Part shown: positions 46,225-55,112 of the stretch, in pieces
Layout: each line of letters opens with the position of its first letter
How positions within the stretch are numbered: position 1 is the first letter of the stretch
Source: Pythium myriotylum
Lineage: Eukaryota > Oomycota > Peronosporomycetes > Pythiales > Pythiaceae
Length of the DNA: 64,000 nt
Assembly: GCA_023091665.1 (NCBI GenBank)
Contig: JALJCQ010000030.1
Location: forward strand, 3,164,501-3,228,500
Reading direction: 5' to 3'
Notes under the pieces: generated by a model
What the model was told of the DNA's origin: nothing
Seen by the model: the letters and a program-made list of their open reading frames with translations, nothing else
The model's database searches: none
Made by a program: the position numbers and the translations under genes

Positions 46225-47461
46225 GATCAGTGCGTGAATGAGAAGATGCACTCGCTTCCACACGCCGTGGTGGATGTGGATCAGAGCAAGCAAACAATAT
46301 CTTAACAAAACTAATATCCCCCATAAATCGATGGTGCAATCGACGTCATTGGTATCACAGACGACGCAAACAGTGTTTTCCGATACTGATAGACGCCTAT
46401 TTGCGGCATCCCTGTGAGACTTGATATGTCGATCGTAGGGAATCCCACCGACATACACAATAATGAAACACCATGTTTAATGGCCAAATCGTTAAGGACC
46501 ACCTTAGAATACGAACCAACCATTTCTGATCCTAAGCAATTAATATCAGTATATACCGACCAAAAATAAAATACCGGTATGACATCAGCGATGTTGCTTT
46601 ATTGATATCGACACCGAGACAATTCATAGGTGTTAAAATCGTTCTGCCCCTGGTAATAATTAATCAATAAATCTATAAGAAACATCAATGAATCAATCTA
46701 TAAGAAATATCAACCAATCAATCTATAAGAAACATCAGCCAATCACTGTTTATGCGATCAATCTATAAGAAACATCAAGCAAATGCCGCGACGTTGCTCT
46801 ATTGTTTTCGATACCGAGACAATTGATAGACATCAAAATCGTTATGGCCCTGGTTAGATCCATTGTCCCTGCTTGTCCCAGCAACATCCAGGTCCAAAAG
46901 GTAAATTAATTATGCAGGTTAGAGGTCTTCTCGTTAGTCTTAAAGTACCTTTATATTCTTTGGACCTCTGTCCCTACGAAAATTATACTTGTCTATAGAA
47001 ATATTTCGGTCAATGATCTATCATCATCTATCATCTTTTTCTAATAGTGGAGCTACAACTTCACTTTTTCCTGGGACAAACTGAAATATGTTAAATCACT
47101 ATGAATTCGCATTATGATCGTTTCTGGTGTAATGAATCGATATAATTTTGCCAGGGACGACAATCTTGTTTTCCTGGGGACAAAGATATTAAGCACTCCT
47201 TCAACGGAATCATAAGTTTCCAATTAAATGGTTATTGATTCAATCAAAGGATGCACTCGCGGATTCATTAGACAGACAAGCGATCAAATCTGCCTGGGTC
47301 GAGTGACACCACAGCTTTCTAGTATGCACTGGCACAAAAAACATAAGGAATTCAGAAGAAATCCATAAGGAATCCACAAGGGATTCATAAGGAAAACATG
47401 ACAAGAACATGCTAACAACTGCAAAGACAGATCGATCCAGTGTTTCTTTTGCGATCTGAAT
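46225..47461. other. Left-arm non-coding region with TATAAGAAA motifs and GGGAC words (repeat unit A)
   Basis: AT-rich. It contains four TATAAGAAAYATCA motifs at 46674, 46699, 46724 and 46764, and two copies of a module ending in ACCGAGACAATT...ATCGTT. GTCCC/GGGAC words lie at about 46865, 46875, 46970, 47074, 47154 and 47178. Repeat unit A (about 46780-47250) is here, followed by three CATAAGGAA words at 47340-47397. A 70-codon minus-strand frame, 46523-46311, starts with ATG but has no known domain. Confidence 0.55.
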
Positions 47462-48575
47462 TCACTCATCTTTCGTTAGTTGATCTAACTCCTTCTTCAA
47501 TCTTGGGCAGTTCGAATTAACGAACTCATTCTTGATTAGCCAAGCAATGTAACCTTTATCCTTATCGTAAATCCACTTTATCGTCTTACCTTTGTATTTT
47601 CCCCATGTCATCACAAACGAAAGGTCAGACCCACGGAGCTTTTCATCTAGGAACTTCTTGATTGCGGGGTACTCACCAATCAGAATTTCTTGTGGGTACA
47701 GCCACTTCGCGTATTGTTGATCAACTTCCCAGATCTCAGCAATTTGTTTGCCTCGGTACTTTCCAAAATTTACTGTAAGTGTGTCCATTTTAGCCTATAC
47801 CTATAGACCGATACCTCTATGAAATAAATTAAATAATAGAAACTACTAGCGCGAGTTAGCTCACAAACGCGAGATGTTGATAGATCAATGTCGCTATGAA
47901 GTTGATAAGACATAGCTAATATATAAGAAATATCATCAAATAGTGGCATCTGCGAGTGATACTTTGCTAATTTACATACCGAGAGTATTAATCGACATCG
48001 ATATCGATATGGCCCTTCAATCATCTATAAGAAACATCAACCAATTGACTATAAAAAACGTTAATCAATCAATCTATAAGAAACATCAATCAATAGTGGC
48101 ATCCGCGAGATGTTACTTCGCTAATTTACATACTGAGAGTATTGATAGACATCTAAATCGTTATGGCCCTAGTAAAATTCATTGGACCTGCTTGTCCCTT
48201 GATGTTGCTGGGACAAAAGGTTTATTGATTATGCAGGTTAGAGGTCTTCTCGTTAGTCTTATAGTACCTTTATATTCTCTGGACCAATGACCCTACAAAA
48301 ATTATACTTGTCTATAGAAATATTTCGGTCAATGATCCATCATCATCTATCATCTTTTTCTAATAGTGGAGCTACAACTTCCCTTTTTGTTGGGACAAAC
48401 CGTCACAACACGAAACGCGGGGGAATCGTCGTTGCGGTTGCTTCTCATGTAGCGAAACGTAATAAATCTACCCAGGGACGACAATCTTTTTTCCTGGGGA
48501 CAAAGATATTATACAACGCTTTAATGAAATCATCTGTTTTCAATCAAATAGTTATTGATTCAATCAAAGGGACGC
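46780..48575 (+). repeat. Diverged direct repeat inside the arm (unit A about 46780-47250, unit B about 48100-48575)
   Basis: Both units share long stretches in the same order: ATCGTTATGGCCCT, TTATGCAGGTTAGAGGTCTT, CTCGTTAGTCTTA, AGTACCTTTATATTCT, AATATTTCGGTCAATGAT, TTTTTCTAATAGTGGAGC and GGGACGACAATCTT. Small indels and substitutions separate them, so they are older than the arm duplication, whose copies are identical. A mirrored pair lies at about 58406-60201 in the right arm. The open frame 48287-48640 falls in unit B and is not called as a gene. Confidence 0.8.
47462..47788 (-). CDS. Tandem FGKYKGK-domain protein (left arm copy)
   Basis: 108 residues from the ATG at 47788. Two copies of a short domain are seen: VNFGKYRGKQIAEIW...YAKWLY and MTWGKYKGKTIKWIY...YIAWLI. 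This pattern (FGKYKGKxI...D..Y..WL) is known from DUF3820-type proteins and from the C-termini of exonuclease-like proteins of phages and large DNA viruses. A role in DNA metabolism is inferred, with no catalytic residues visible here. Identical to 59193-59519 in the right arm. Confidence 0.75.
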   Translation of the reverse strand: MDTLTVNFGKYRGKQIAEIWEVDQQYAKWLYPQEILIGEYPAIKKFLDEKLRGSDLSFVMTWGKYKGKTIKWIYDKDKGYIAWLIKNEFVNSNCPRLKKELDQLTKDE

Positions 48576-48655
48576 AATTTGTTACGTTCAAGGGACATAA
48601 GAAATTTCTATTCCGATGTTTAACTATAGTAAGTATATAGCAATATATATAAGAA
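47789..48655. other. Left-arm divergent intergenic region (repeat unit B)
   Basis: Lies between the minus-strand FGKYKGK gene and the plus-strand coiled-coil gene. It holds TATAAGAAAYATCA motifs at 47922, 48026 and 48075, two copies of a module with ACCGAGAGTATTxAT, repeat unit B and clustered GGGAC words. It is a candidate promoter and replication-control region. Confidence 0.5.
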
Positions 48656-48658
48656 ATG
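48648..48658 (+). promoter_or_regulatory. TATAAGAA motif overlapping a start codon
   Basis: TATAAGAAATG: the element's repeated TATAAGAAA motif runs directly into the ATG of the coiled-coil gene. If it is a core promoter, the mRNA would have almost no leader. Mirrored at 58323-58333. Confidence 0.45.
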
Positions 48659-48859
48659 ACTTACTCCAGTGATCATTATCAAATCCATAGAGAGCCGATG
48701 CTTGAAGCACAAAAACGCTACTATCAGAAGAATCGAGAGGCTAAGTTGGCCAAGCAGAAAGAATACAATGAAAAAAACAAGGACAAGATTTCTCAATATC
48801 GAGAAGCGTATAGAGCGCGCAAGCGGGCCGAGAAAGCCCGAGTAGAGATTAGATCGTGA
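48656..48859 (+). CDS. Small basic coiled-coil protein (left arm copy)
   Basis: 67 residues, dominated by a charged helix with repeats such as YYQKNREAKLAKQKEY and NEKNKDKISQYREAYRARKR. This YYxKNRExxLxKQKEY pattern is common among small proteins of giant viruses and phages, some being nucleic-acid binding. Function is unknown. It starts directly after the TATAAGAA motif and ends 114 bp before the primase gene on the same strand. Identical to 58122-58325. Confidence 0.65.
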   Translation: MTYSSDHYQIHREPMLEAQKRYYQKNREAKLAKQKEYNEKNKDKISQYREAYRARKRAEKARVEIRS

Positions 48860-48934
48860 AACTCGAATAGTTTTTTTTCGAGAACAATCGTCAGGTCTGA
48901 GAAAATTTTCTATTCTGATGTTTGTTTATTAGAA

Positions 48935-48948
48935 TATAAGAAATATCA
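48935..48948 (+). promoter_or_regulatory. TATAAGAAATATCA motif upstream of the primase-helicase
   Basis: An exact copy of the repeated motif, 25 bp before the ATG at 48974, in the same orientation as the gene. Mirrored at 58033-58046. Candidate core promoter of the element. Confidence 0.45.
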
Positions 48949-48973
48949 ACATATTGAAAATTAAATTTTGGAA

Positions 48974-51880
48974 ATGTGCTCTGTCGAAAACTGTACCCGT
49001 AAATGCTACAAGGCTACACCTTGCTGCTGGAACCATCGTGGTCACGTGAGTAAATATACTGCGGTTGTTAAGCCCGTTGTAGAATCAGTTCCTGAAACAG
49101 TCGTCAAGCCGATTGTCGAACAAGTTGTTGAAACCGCCGTTGAACCAGTTGTAGAGTCAGTTGTTGATGCCTTCGCCGAATCAGTTGTTGAGAACGTTGT
49201 TGAAGCAGCTGTCAAACCACTTGTGAATTCAGTTGCTGGAGCGGTTGTCAAGCCAGTTGTCGATCGAAATCTTGAGTATGAATACAACTATGTTCATCGC
49301 GGGCGGCAATACGAACACTGGATTAAGAAGCACGCTAGTGGCGCTGGTAATGTAAGCTACTCACTATATGGAGAAGGTAAAGAATATCTCTATGATGTGA
49401 AGGATGCGCATGTGTTGCAGGTCGTTGATGGTAAAGGAAAGAATCGTCGCTTCGTTTGGCTATACAACCATGTTGATAGATCTGCATTTGTTAAATTTGC
49501 TCATGAGCAGTTGAAACATGAGTGTCATGAAGTATTCATTGGCAATCGCAAAATCAAGTTCTTTATCGATTGCGATCAAAAGCTCACCGATGCGGAATTC
49601 AATGCATATGAGATGACGACTGATGAATTGGTTCTTCAGATGGCTACTGATTATATGGCCACGTTTAAGCACGCACTTGAATATATCGATTGCAATTTTG
49701 CTATCTACGAAGACGGCCTTGACTTTCTTGTGACGAATCGATCGCGTAAAATGGACGGTGGCGTCAAATTATCCACGCATATTGTTACCAACATCGGATT
49801 TACTGTTGCGGAGTGTAAGGCTATTGTCAAATACATGCTGAGGGAGTCTTTCACACAAATCAGCGATGTTGGAGAGTCTTACATCGAGTTTTTAAAATCG
49901 TGTATTGATCTTCAGCCATATCGCAGCAATGGATCGCTTTCACTTCCAGGAGGAAACAAACGAGGGAATGTAAATCAAGTAATCAAACCATTTAACTCTA
50001 CCTTCAACACGCCATTCTTGTTGGATACTGCTGCTGATATGGCATACACTGATCACGATTTGACCAATGATTTGGAAATCAAGTCAGTTGATAAGCCGCA
50101 AGAAATCTTCGCCGAGTCGAGTAATGAGTTCATTGACAAAGCGATTCAGAAGATTAGCAAGATCCCAGATTACGATCCATCAAAATTTGATGTTTATGGA
50201 CGGTCTCCAAAAGGTAACTTCGTTTATGTCAAACGTACTGGCTCATCGCATTGCTCTGTTTGTGACCGGATTCACGAATCGGATGATACGATGCTTCTAA
50301 TCTTTAATGAAGAAAAGCAATCTGCTTGGTGGAAATGTACTCATGCTCCAATGGAAACAAAGGCGATTCGCTGGTATGGACGCGGGAAAACTGAGATCTC
50401 AGTTGATGAGGATGCGTTCGCACCAGAAGACATTGAATCCTTCGCTGCTATCGCAAAGGAAACAGCTAAACCCCAAGCAGAACGCAAGCTTACTGAAGCT
50501 CAGCGGCTAAAGTTGAAGTTGATCAAAATCGTTGGCGATAAATACAGACGCTCATATGGCTCAGGGGCAATTTATGAACGCAAGATGGATTATTATTACA
50601 CCTACAAGTATAGTGATCCAAAGCTATTTCTCAACGATATCTTGGCAAATGACGAATCATATCAATTGTCGTCGAAGAAAGAATCTGACGAATTGCTCCA
50701 TTTCATTAAATATACAGTCCATCCAGGGTTTGCATTCATGGCATTAGATCATAACTATATTGGTTTCAGCAACGGCGTTTATGACTTATCAACCGCTAAA
50801 TTTATAAATGCAACAGATGTCCCAAAGGGAATTCAGGTTCGTAAATACATCAATCAGAAATTCGAAATCACTGAGACGCCGCTATTTGATAAGTACTTTT
50901 CTTTTCAATTCACGGAAGAAGAGGACCGCGAATTCATTTACTTCCTCATTGGTCGATGTCTAACAGTTTTGGATGACAAGTTTGACTTCATGCTAATGAT
51001 TCATGGACAGGGAGGATCAGGTAAAAGTCTTTTGGCCAATCTCATAAAATTTGCATTTGGTCAAGATCAGATTGGACTTCTAAGTAACTCAGTGCAAGAA
51101 AAACTTGGCCTGAGTGAATTTGCCACGAAGCAAATCGTTTGCTGCGACGACATGCCTCATAACATCGCTAAGACACTTCCACGATCAGATTTCTTATCAA
51201 TGATGACTCGCGGTTCGATTTCGTGCCCCGTCAAAGGGAAAGGCTCAATTGAAGTGCTAGATTGGAATATTCCAACTCTAATCAACTCGAATCATATGCC
51301 GAACTACAAAGACGAAGCTGGTGAAATCGTTCGTCGTCTGATGATTGTTGAATTTGGCAAGCAAGTCCCTGATGACGAAGTAGATGTGGAACTTGAGCAG
51401 AAAATCAAAGATCAAGAGTTCGCAACGTTCTTGCATCGATGCCGTTCAAAGTATATCGAATTCAAAGACAAATACGCAAGCAAGAAGGTGACAGCATTTG
51501 CTCCCCAGTCGTTCATTGATAGAAGCAATGAGTTTCGCGAGACTGCTAATAACAGCTACGGATTTGCTATGGGAAACGTAGCATATGAAGAAGGGGCAGA
51601 AATATCAAGATCTGAAATGCGGAGACACTTGCTCGTTTGGATGCAAGAGAAGTTCGGACTGGATAAACTACCTAAGGAACAGTTAAAGCCACAAGAGATC
51701 GAGCGCGCTCATAGTAAAATCAAGTATGTCGAAATGAAAATCTGCACGCATTGTGGAAATAAACATACGAAGGAGTGCTGTAAGGACTACGAATGCAATG
51801 CCAGAAGCACGAAGCGATACTTCATTAATGCGAAAATATTGTCTGTTATCAAGTCCGAGGCCGCAATTCCTTGGCGATGA
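48974..51880 (+). CDS. D5-like AEP primase / SF3 helicase (left arm copy, C-terminus altered)
   Basis: 968 residues from the ATG at 48974. Order: a Cys/His cluster at residues 2-24 (CSVENCTRK, CCWNHRGH), then a Val/Glu repeat region (about 32-97; PVVESV and VVENVV-like units). Next is a primase core with FFIDCD (196-201, metal-binding Asp pair) and KLSTHI (265-270). A zinc site CSVC...WWKCTHA and a D5_N-like region follow. The SF3 helicase has Walker A HGQGGSGKS (about 677-686), Walker B VCCDDMPHN, motif C PTLINSNHMP and the Arg residues of VRRLMIVEF. A Cys/His knuckle CTHCGNKHTKECC lies near the end. This is the replicative primase-helicase of large DNA viruses and related elements. The last 12 codons lie beyond the arm and differ from the right copy, so the native end is probably lost. 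Confidence 0.9.
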   Translation: MCSVENCTRKCYKATPCCWNHRGHVSKYTAVVKPVVESVPETVVKPIVEQVVETAVEPVVESVVDAFAESVVENVVEAAVKPLVNSVAGAVVKPVVDRNLEYEYNYVHRGRQYEHWIKKHASGAGNVSYSLYGEGKEYLYDVKDAHVLQVVDGKGKNRRFVWLYNHVDRSAFVKFAHEQLKHECHEVFIGNRKIKFFIDCDQKLTDAEFNAYEMTTDELVLQMATDYMATFKHALEYIDCNFAIYEDGLDFLVTNRSRKMDGGVKLSTHIVTNIGFTVAECKAIVKYMLRESFTQISDVGESYIEFLKSCIDLQPYRSNGSLSLPGGNKRGNVNQVIKPFNSTFNTPFLLDTAADMAYTDHDLTNDLEIKSVDKPQEIFAESSNEFIDKAIQKISKIPDYDPSKFDVYGRSPKGNFVYVKRTGSSHCSVCDRIHESDDTMLLIFNEEKQSAWWKCTHAPMETKAIRWYGRGKTEISVDEDAFAPEDIESFAAIAKETAKPQAERKLTEAQRLKLKLIKIVGDKYRRSYGSGAIYERKMDYYYTYKYSDPKLFLNDILANDESYQLSSKKESDELLHFIKYTVHPGFAFMALDHNYIGFSNGVYDLSTAKFINATDVPKGIQVRKYINQKFEITETPLFDKYFSFQFTEEEDREFIYFLIGRCLTVLDDKFDFMLMIHGQGGSGKSLLANLIKFAFGQDQIGLLSNSVQEKLGLSEFATKQIVCCDDMPHNIAKTLPRSDFLSMMTRGSISCPVKGKGSIEVLDWNIPTLINSNHMPNYKDEAGEIVRRLMIVEFGKQVPDDEVDVELEQKIKDQEFATFLHRCRSKYIEFKDKYASKKVTAFAPQSFIDRSNEFRETANNSYGFAMGNVAYEEGAEISRSEMRRHLLVWMQEKFGLDKLPKEQLKPQEIERAHSKIKYVEMKICTHCGNKHTKECCKDYECNARSTKRYFINAKILSVIKSEAAIPWR

Positions 51881-51984
51881 CGAGTCATACGAGCTTCTTT
51901 CTGTTTGTCTCACTGTTTAAAATTGTGTGGAACCAATTGGCTCTAATTTAATTGTGCAGTCCAACCGTTTGATATGTATTGTGC

Positions 51985-54900
51985 TATCGGTATCGTTCTA
52001 GAACCGGTTTTACCGAAATTTCAACCTCATTGGAGGTTATTTTCGGAAACCATCTTGAAACCGTTCGCTGATTTCTTCACGAAGGAAAATGGTGAAGCTC
52101 TTCTGTGCAGTGGTTGGAGCGGCAGGAAGCGCGTTCTCTGTGCGGGTGGATGAGAGCGACACGGTTGATGACTTGAAGGGAGCGATCGCGGAGAAGCAGA
52201 AGTATGACTCTGCGGCGAGTAATCTACAGCTGTACTTGGCCAAGAAGGGCGACGCGTGGCTGACTGAAAACGAGCTCAAAGAGGTGCGTGATACCAGTGG
52301 CCTTAAGCATCTGGATGCTGCGCGAGCGAAGCTCCGGCGCGTTGGTTTGTCTGATGAGGAAATGGTCGAAGTGGATGAAGAAGGCGAAGCAGCAGGAAAT
52401 GGCCCTGTGAATGTGCTGGTGGTGGTTCCAAGCGACGATGTGGTTGTTCCTGTGAGTGTTCCGGTTGCTGTACCGACTGGCCCTGAAGTGGATCTTCGTT
52501 CGTGCGATCATCTGCTCGCATTCTTGGAAAGCGAGATGAAGAACAAGGCGGCAATTGTTTCCAGGCCTCACATTTTGGCGCAAGAAAGTTTAGAATTCCG
52601 TCTGGTGGGGCGGGAGCAAGCGATTGAGACAGCATCCAAGTGCTTCAAGAACATCATCACACACGCGAGAAGTACCGCATCTGATCGCATTCAAGTGGCA
52701 ATGCCTGTTTGTTCTGGTATTTCTGGTCTGGGGAAAACGCGTATGCTAGAAGAAGGCGGCACGATTTTGGAACGGATGAAGTTGGACCCCAATCACGTTG
52801 CCCGTGTGATTGTTCCGTACTTCAACGGATTTAGTCCCCATTCAGTCGAGCGATCGATGCCAATCGAAGCGTCTTTCTCGTGGCGGCTCCTGTATCGATT
52901 CTTTCTGGACATGAACTGCGATCTTTCATTTCCCAAGTGGTTCAAGTCGCGATTACCTCGCAATGGAGCGCAGCTGACGTTGGAATGTGCCGTCGAAGTC
53001 ATCGAGCGCAAGCTGCGTGAGAAACTGCAAGAACCAGCTACGTTGTATCTCTATCTCGGCGTTGATGAATATCAAATGATTGAGAAGATCGGTGCTCAGC
53101 GAAAAGATCCCAACACGTCCCTCCTACGTGAGCTCGTGGAAACCATTGGAGCTTTGCTGTGCTTGAAGTCGTCGAGTTTGGTTTTGCTGCCCATGTTTGC
53201 GGGGACAGATTTGGGCGTCATTGAATCCAGTTCAATTGCAAATTCTTCGTATTACGTGACCGAGCGACTTCCGATGTACCTCTTGTCAATGGATCAAGTG
53301 TTCAGCATTGTGGAAAGCAACTCGAGCTATGCGGGGCTGCTGAGTCATGCCCAGATTTGCCGCGATTTGTTCGTTCTTGGAGGCGTTCCGCGATGGGTTG
53401 TCGAGTATCTGACAGCAGTAAAAAATACTTGCGTGCAAGGGGAGCCCGTGAATTTGGACAACATCAACGAGTGCTTCGTGGCAGTCTGGACGAAGTACGT
53501 GGCGTACTTCTTGAGATCACTTGAAACCCCGCAGCTCGTCCGATTGGCAGCTTTTGCTGTGTCCGGACAAACGGTTGATCCACATGACACGTTTCATGGG
53601 AAATTGAAGTGGTCAAGACTTCGGGATTCTTCACTATGTTTGCTGATTCCGCGCAAATCTTCAAAGTCTGGAGAGCATGATGTTCGAGTTCCTTATGCGC
53701 TGTTGGAGAATATTGGATCGCGTGAAGCGCAACTGGCAACCGATGCAGAAAGAAACTTTGCGAGAGCTTTGAACGACATCAGGAATATGGTGGATTCAAC
53801 ATTGTTTGACCTTCAGCCGTGGCAGTCGTGGGAGATCTTCGGTGCCTGCTTTTATGCAGTGAGAATTAATGCGTTGTTGGCGCTTGGGCACTCGACTGTG
53901 ACGCTGAATGATCTGCTGCCTGGCACGCTGATGTCTGGCGAAACGAGTGCGATTACTGTGAAACTTGTTCCGTCAAGAGTGATTCGGTGTGCCGGCGCGT
54001 TTGGTGCCTCAACTCCTCCGCTCATTCCACGAAAAGGGAACCGATTGGAAACAATCGACTGGACGTCGGGTGGCTACATTGTAGTGAATGACGATGGCGG
54101 AGCTGGTGTCGATATATTTTTTACTCTGAAGGATACGACTGGCCGTGTGGTTGTCTTTGTCGATCAGCGAAAACGACAGTTCGGTAAATTTCAGCCAAGT
54201 CACGCAAGAGCCTATCTTGGTAAGTTGAGTGTTTGTCCGGACTTTCTCGTCGCGAGTGGTGCGCGTTTGGTGCGAGGGGTCATGAATTGCGTTTCGCCGT
54301 CAAATCTGGCGACGTACGTGGTCCCAGATGACTGCTTCGTCTTGAGCCGAGCCGAGACAGAGCAGTTCCATGGCACTTTGGCGTATCATCCGGCGTGTTC
54401 GCCGGTCATCTCTATCAACTCGGCGTGCAAAACTGCGCTGAAAACTGTTTTTCAAGGCGATGCGAAAGAAGTGGATCAAGTCGTTGGGGAAATCGTGAGG
54501 AAGCGGGAGGAGCCGAGTGGAGGATTCCGTACTTCGGATGAGCTGCTTTCTTTTATCAAAGCAAAGCGGTTGAAAGTTCAAGTTGATGACCAATTTGCGG
54601 AGTTTTCAATTTAGCGGCAAGAAACAATGTGCTTTTATGTTATAGCGCCTAACTTACGGTCTTTCAAAGTTCGCACTACTGCGACTTGTAGTCCATGCCG
54701 CACGGTGAGTTGTCCATCCGCGCAATCTGAACGGATTAGTCTCTGTGTAGATATGGTAGCACTTGGAGGAAGCATATGATCATCGACCATCCATCTCGTG
54801 ATTTGGCTATCGACACAATTACTGCTATGAATTCTCCGACGGCGTCCTCCACGACCACAAACTACTGGCAAGCTGTGCATCTGCGAGTGGGAAGACTTCC

Positions 54901-55093
54901 ACTGTCGTTATCGAATTGTCTCTCGAAGCACTTCCTGGAACAGTGCAAAATGCGAGTCGAATGCTTGCAGACTTGCATCGAGACAACTCTTGGCGCCTAG
55001 CTAGCACGTTTCTTCAAGACTATACACGCTCGCCTGGCGATTATCATTGAAATGAACAAAGGTTCTAAAACTGATACTAAAATGATACCGGTA
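51985..55093. repeat. 28-bp imperfect terminal inverted repeats flanking the CRN-type gene
   Basis: Left 51985-52012 (TATCGGTATCGTTCTAG...TTTTA) matches the complement of right 55066-55093 at 22 of 28 positions. The pair is not symmetric with the large arms (sum 107078 instead of 106981), so it is a separate structure. It could mark the ends of a nested 3.1-kb unit. Confidence 0.5.
52089..54614 (+). CDS. Crinkler (CRN)-type protein with NTPase and possible nuclease domain
   Basis: 841 residues, no intron. Residues 1-115 are the CRN header, a ubiquitin-like domain that begins MVKLFCAVVG and contains LQLYLAK (46-52, variant of LFLAK). It closes with VNVLVVVP (107-114), the known recombination point of CRN genes. 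The next domain is a P-loop NTPase with GISGLGKT (210-217) and Walker B LYLGVDEYQ (about 321-329). Near residues 667-695, GVDIFF...VVVFVDQRKRQ resembles a restriction-endonuclease-like core with Gln at the usual acidic position. CRNs act in host cells, often in the nucleus, or in conflicts between genomes. No clear signal peptide is seen. It is the only gene in the centre of the palindrome. Confidence 0.85.
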   Translation: MVKLFCAVVGAAGSAFSVRVDESDTVDDLKGAIAEKQKYDSAASNLQLYLAKKGDAWLTENELKEVRDTSGLKHLDAARAKLRRVGLSDEEMVEVDEEGEAAGNGPVNVLVVVPSDDVVVPVSVPVAVPTGPEVDLRSCDHLLAFLESEMKNKAAIVSRPHILAQESLEFRLVGREQAIETASKCFKNIITHARSTASDRIQVAMPVCSGISGLGKTRMLEEGGTILERMKLDPNHVARVIVPYFNGFSPHSVERSMPIEASFSWRLLYRFFLDMNCDLSFPKWFKSRLPRNGAQLTLECAVEVIERKLREKLQEPATLYLYLGVDEYQMIEKIGAQRKDPNTSLLRELVETIGALLCLKSSSLVLLPMFAGTDLGVIESSSIANSSYYVTERLPMYLLSMDQVFSIVESNSSYAGLLSHAQICRDLFVLGGVPRWVVEYLTAVKNTCVQGEPVNLDNINECFVAVWTKYVAYFLRSLETPQLVRLAAFAVSGQTVDPHDTFHGKLKWSRLRDSSLCLLIPRKSSKSGEHDVRVPYALLENIGSREAQLATDAERNFARALNDIRNMVDSTLFDLQPWQSWEIFGACFYAVRINALLALGHSTVTLNDLLPGTLMSGETSAITVKLVPSRVIRCAGAFGASTPPLIPRKGNRLETIDWTSGGYIVVNDDGGAGVDIFFTLKDTTGRVVVFVDQRKRQFGKFQPSHARAYLGKLSVCPDFLVASGARLVRGVMNCVSPSNLATYVVPDDCFVLSRAETEQFHGTLAYHPACSPVISINSACKTALKTVFQGDAKEVDQVVGEIVRKREEPSGGFRTSDELLSFIKAKRLKVQVDDQFAEFSI

Positions 55094-55112
55094 TCGATCA
55101 AGAGTACCAGTA

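Larger units (their letters stand above)
45636..51842 (+). repeat. Left arm of the 6.2-kb inverted repeat
   Basis: Identical to the reverse complement of 55139-61345 wherever compared. Outer limit: GTACATAATCGCTG, with the flank differing at once outside it. Inner limit: ...GCGAAAATATTGT, after which left and right diverge. It carries, from outside in, the zinc-binding protein (minus strand), the FGKYKGK protein (minus), the coiled-coil protein (plus) and the primase-helicase (plus). Confidence 0.92.

Noticed and set aside
46674..48088. CRISPR-like or satellite array of TATAAGAAAYATCA
   Set aside because: Spacing and spacers are irregular and the genome is eukaryotic; better read as promoter or iteron-like motifs.
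48287..48640. 117-codon frame in the arm (and its mirror at 58341-58694)
   Set aside because: Lies inside repeat unit B; the corresponding frame is not kept in unit A, so it is unlikely to be coding.
54776..55000. 75-codon frame after the CRN-type gene
   Set aside because: No domain; other frames are equally open only in short pieces. Possibly decayed sequence, but not supportable.
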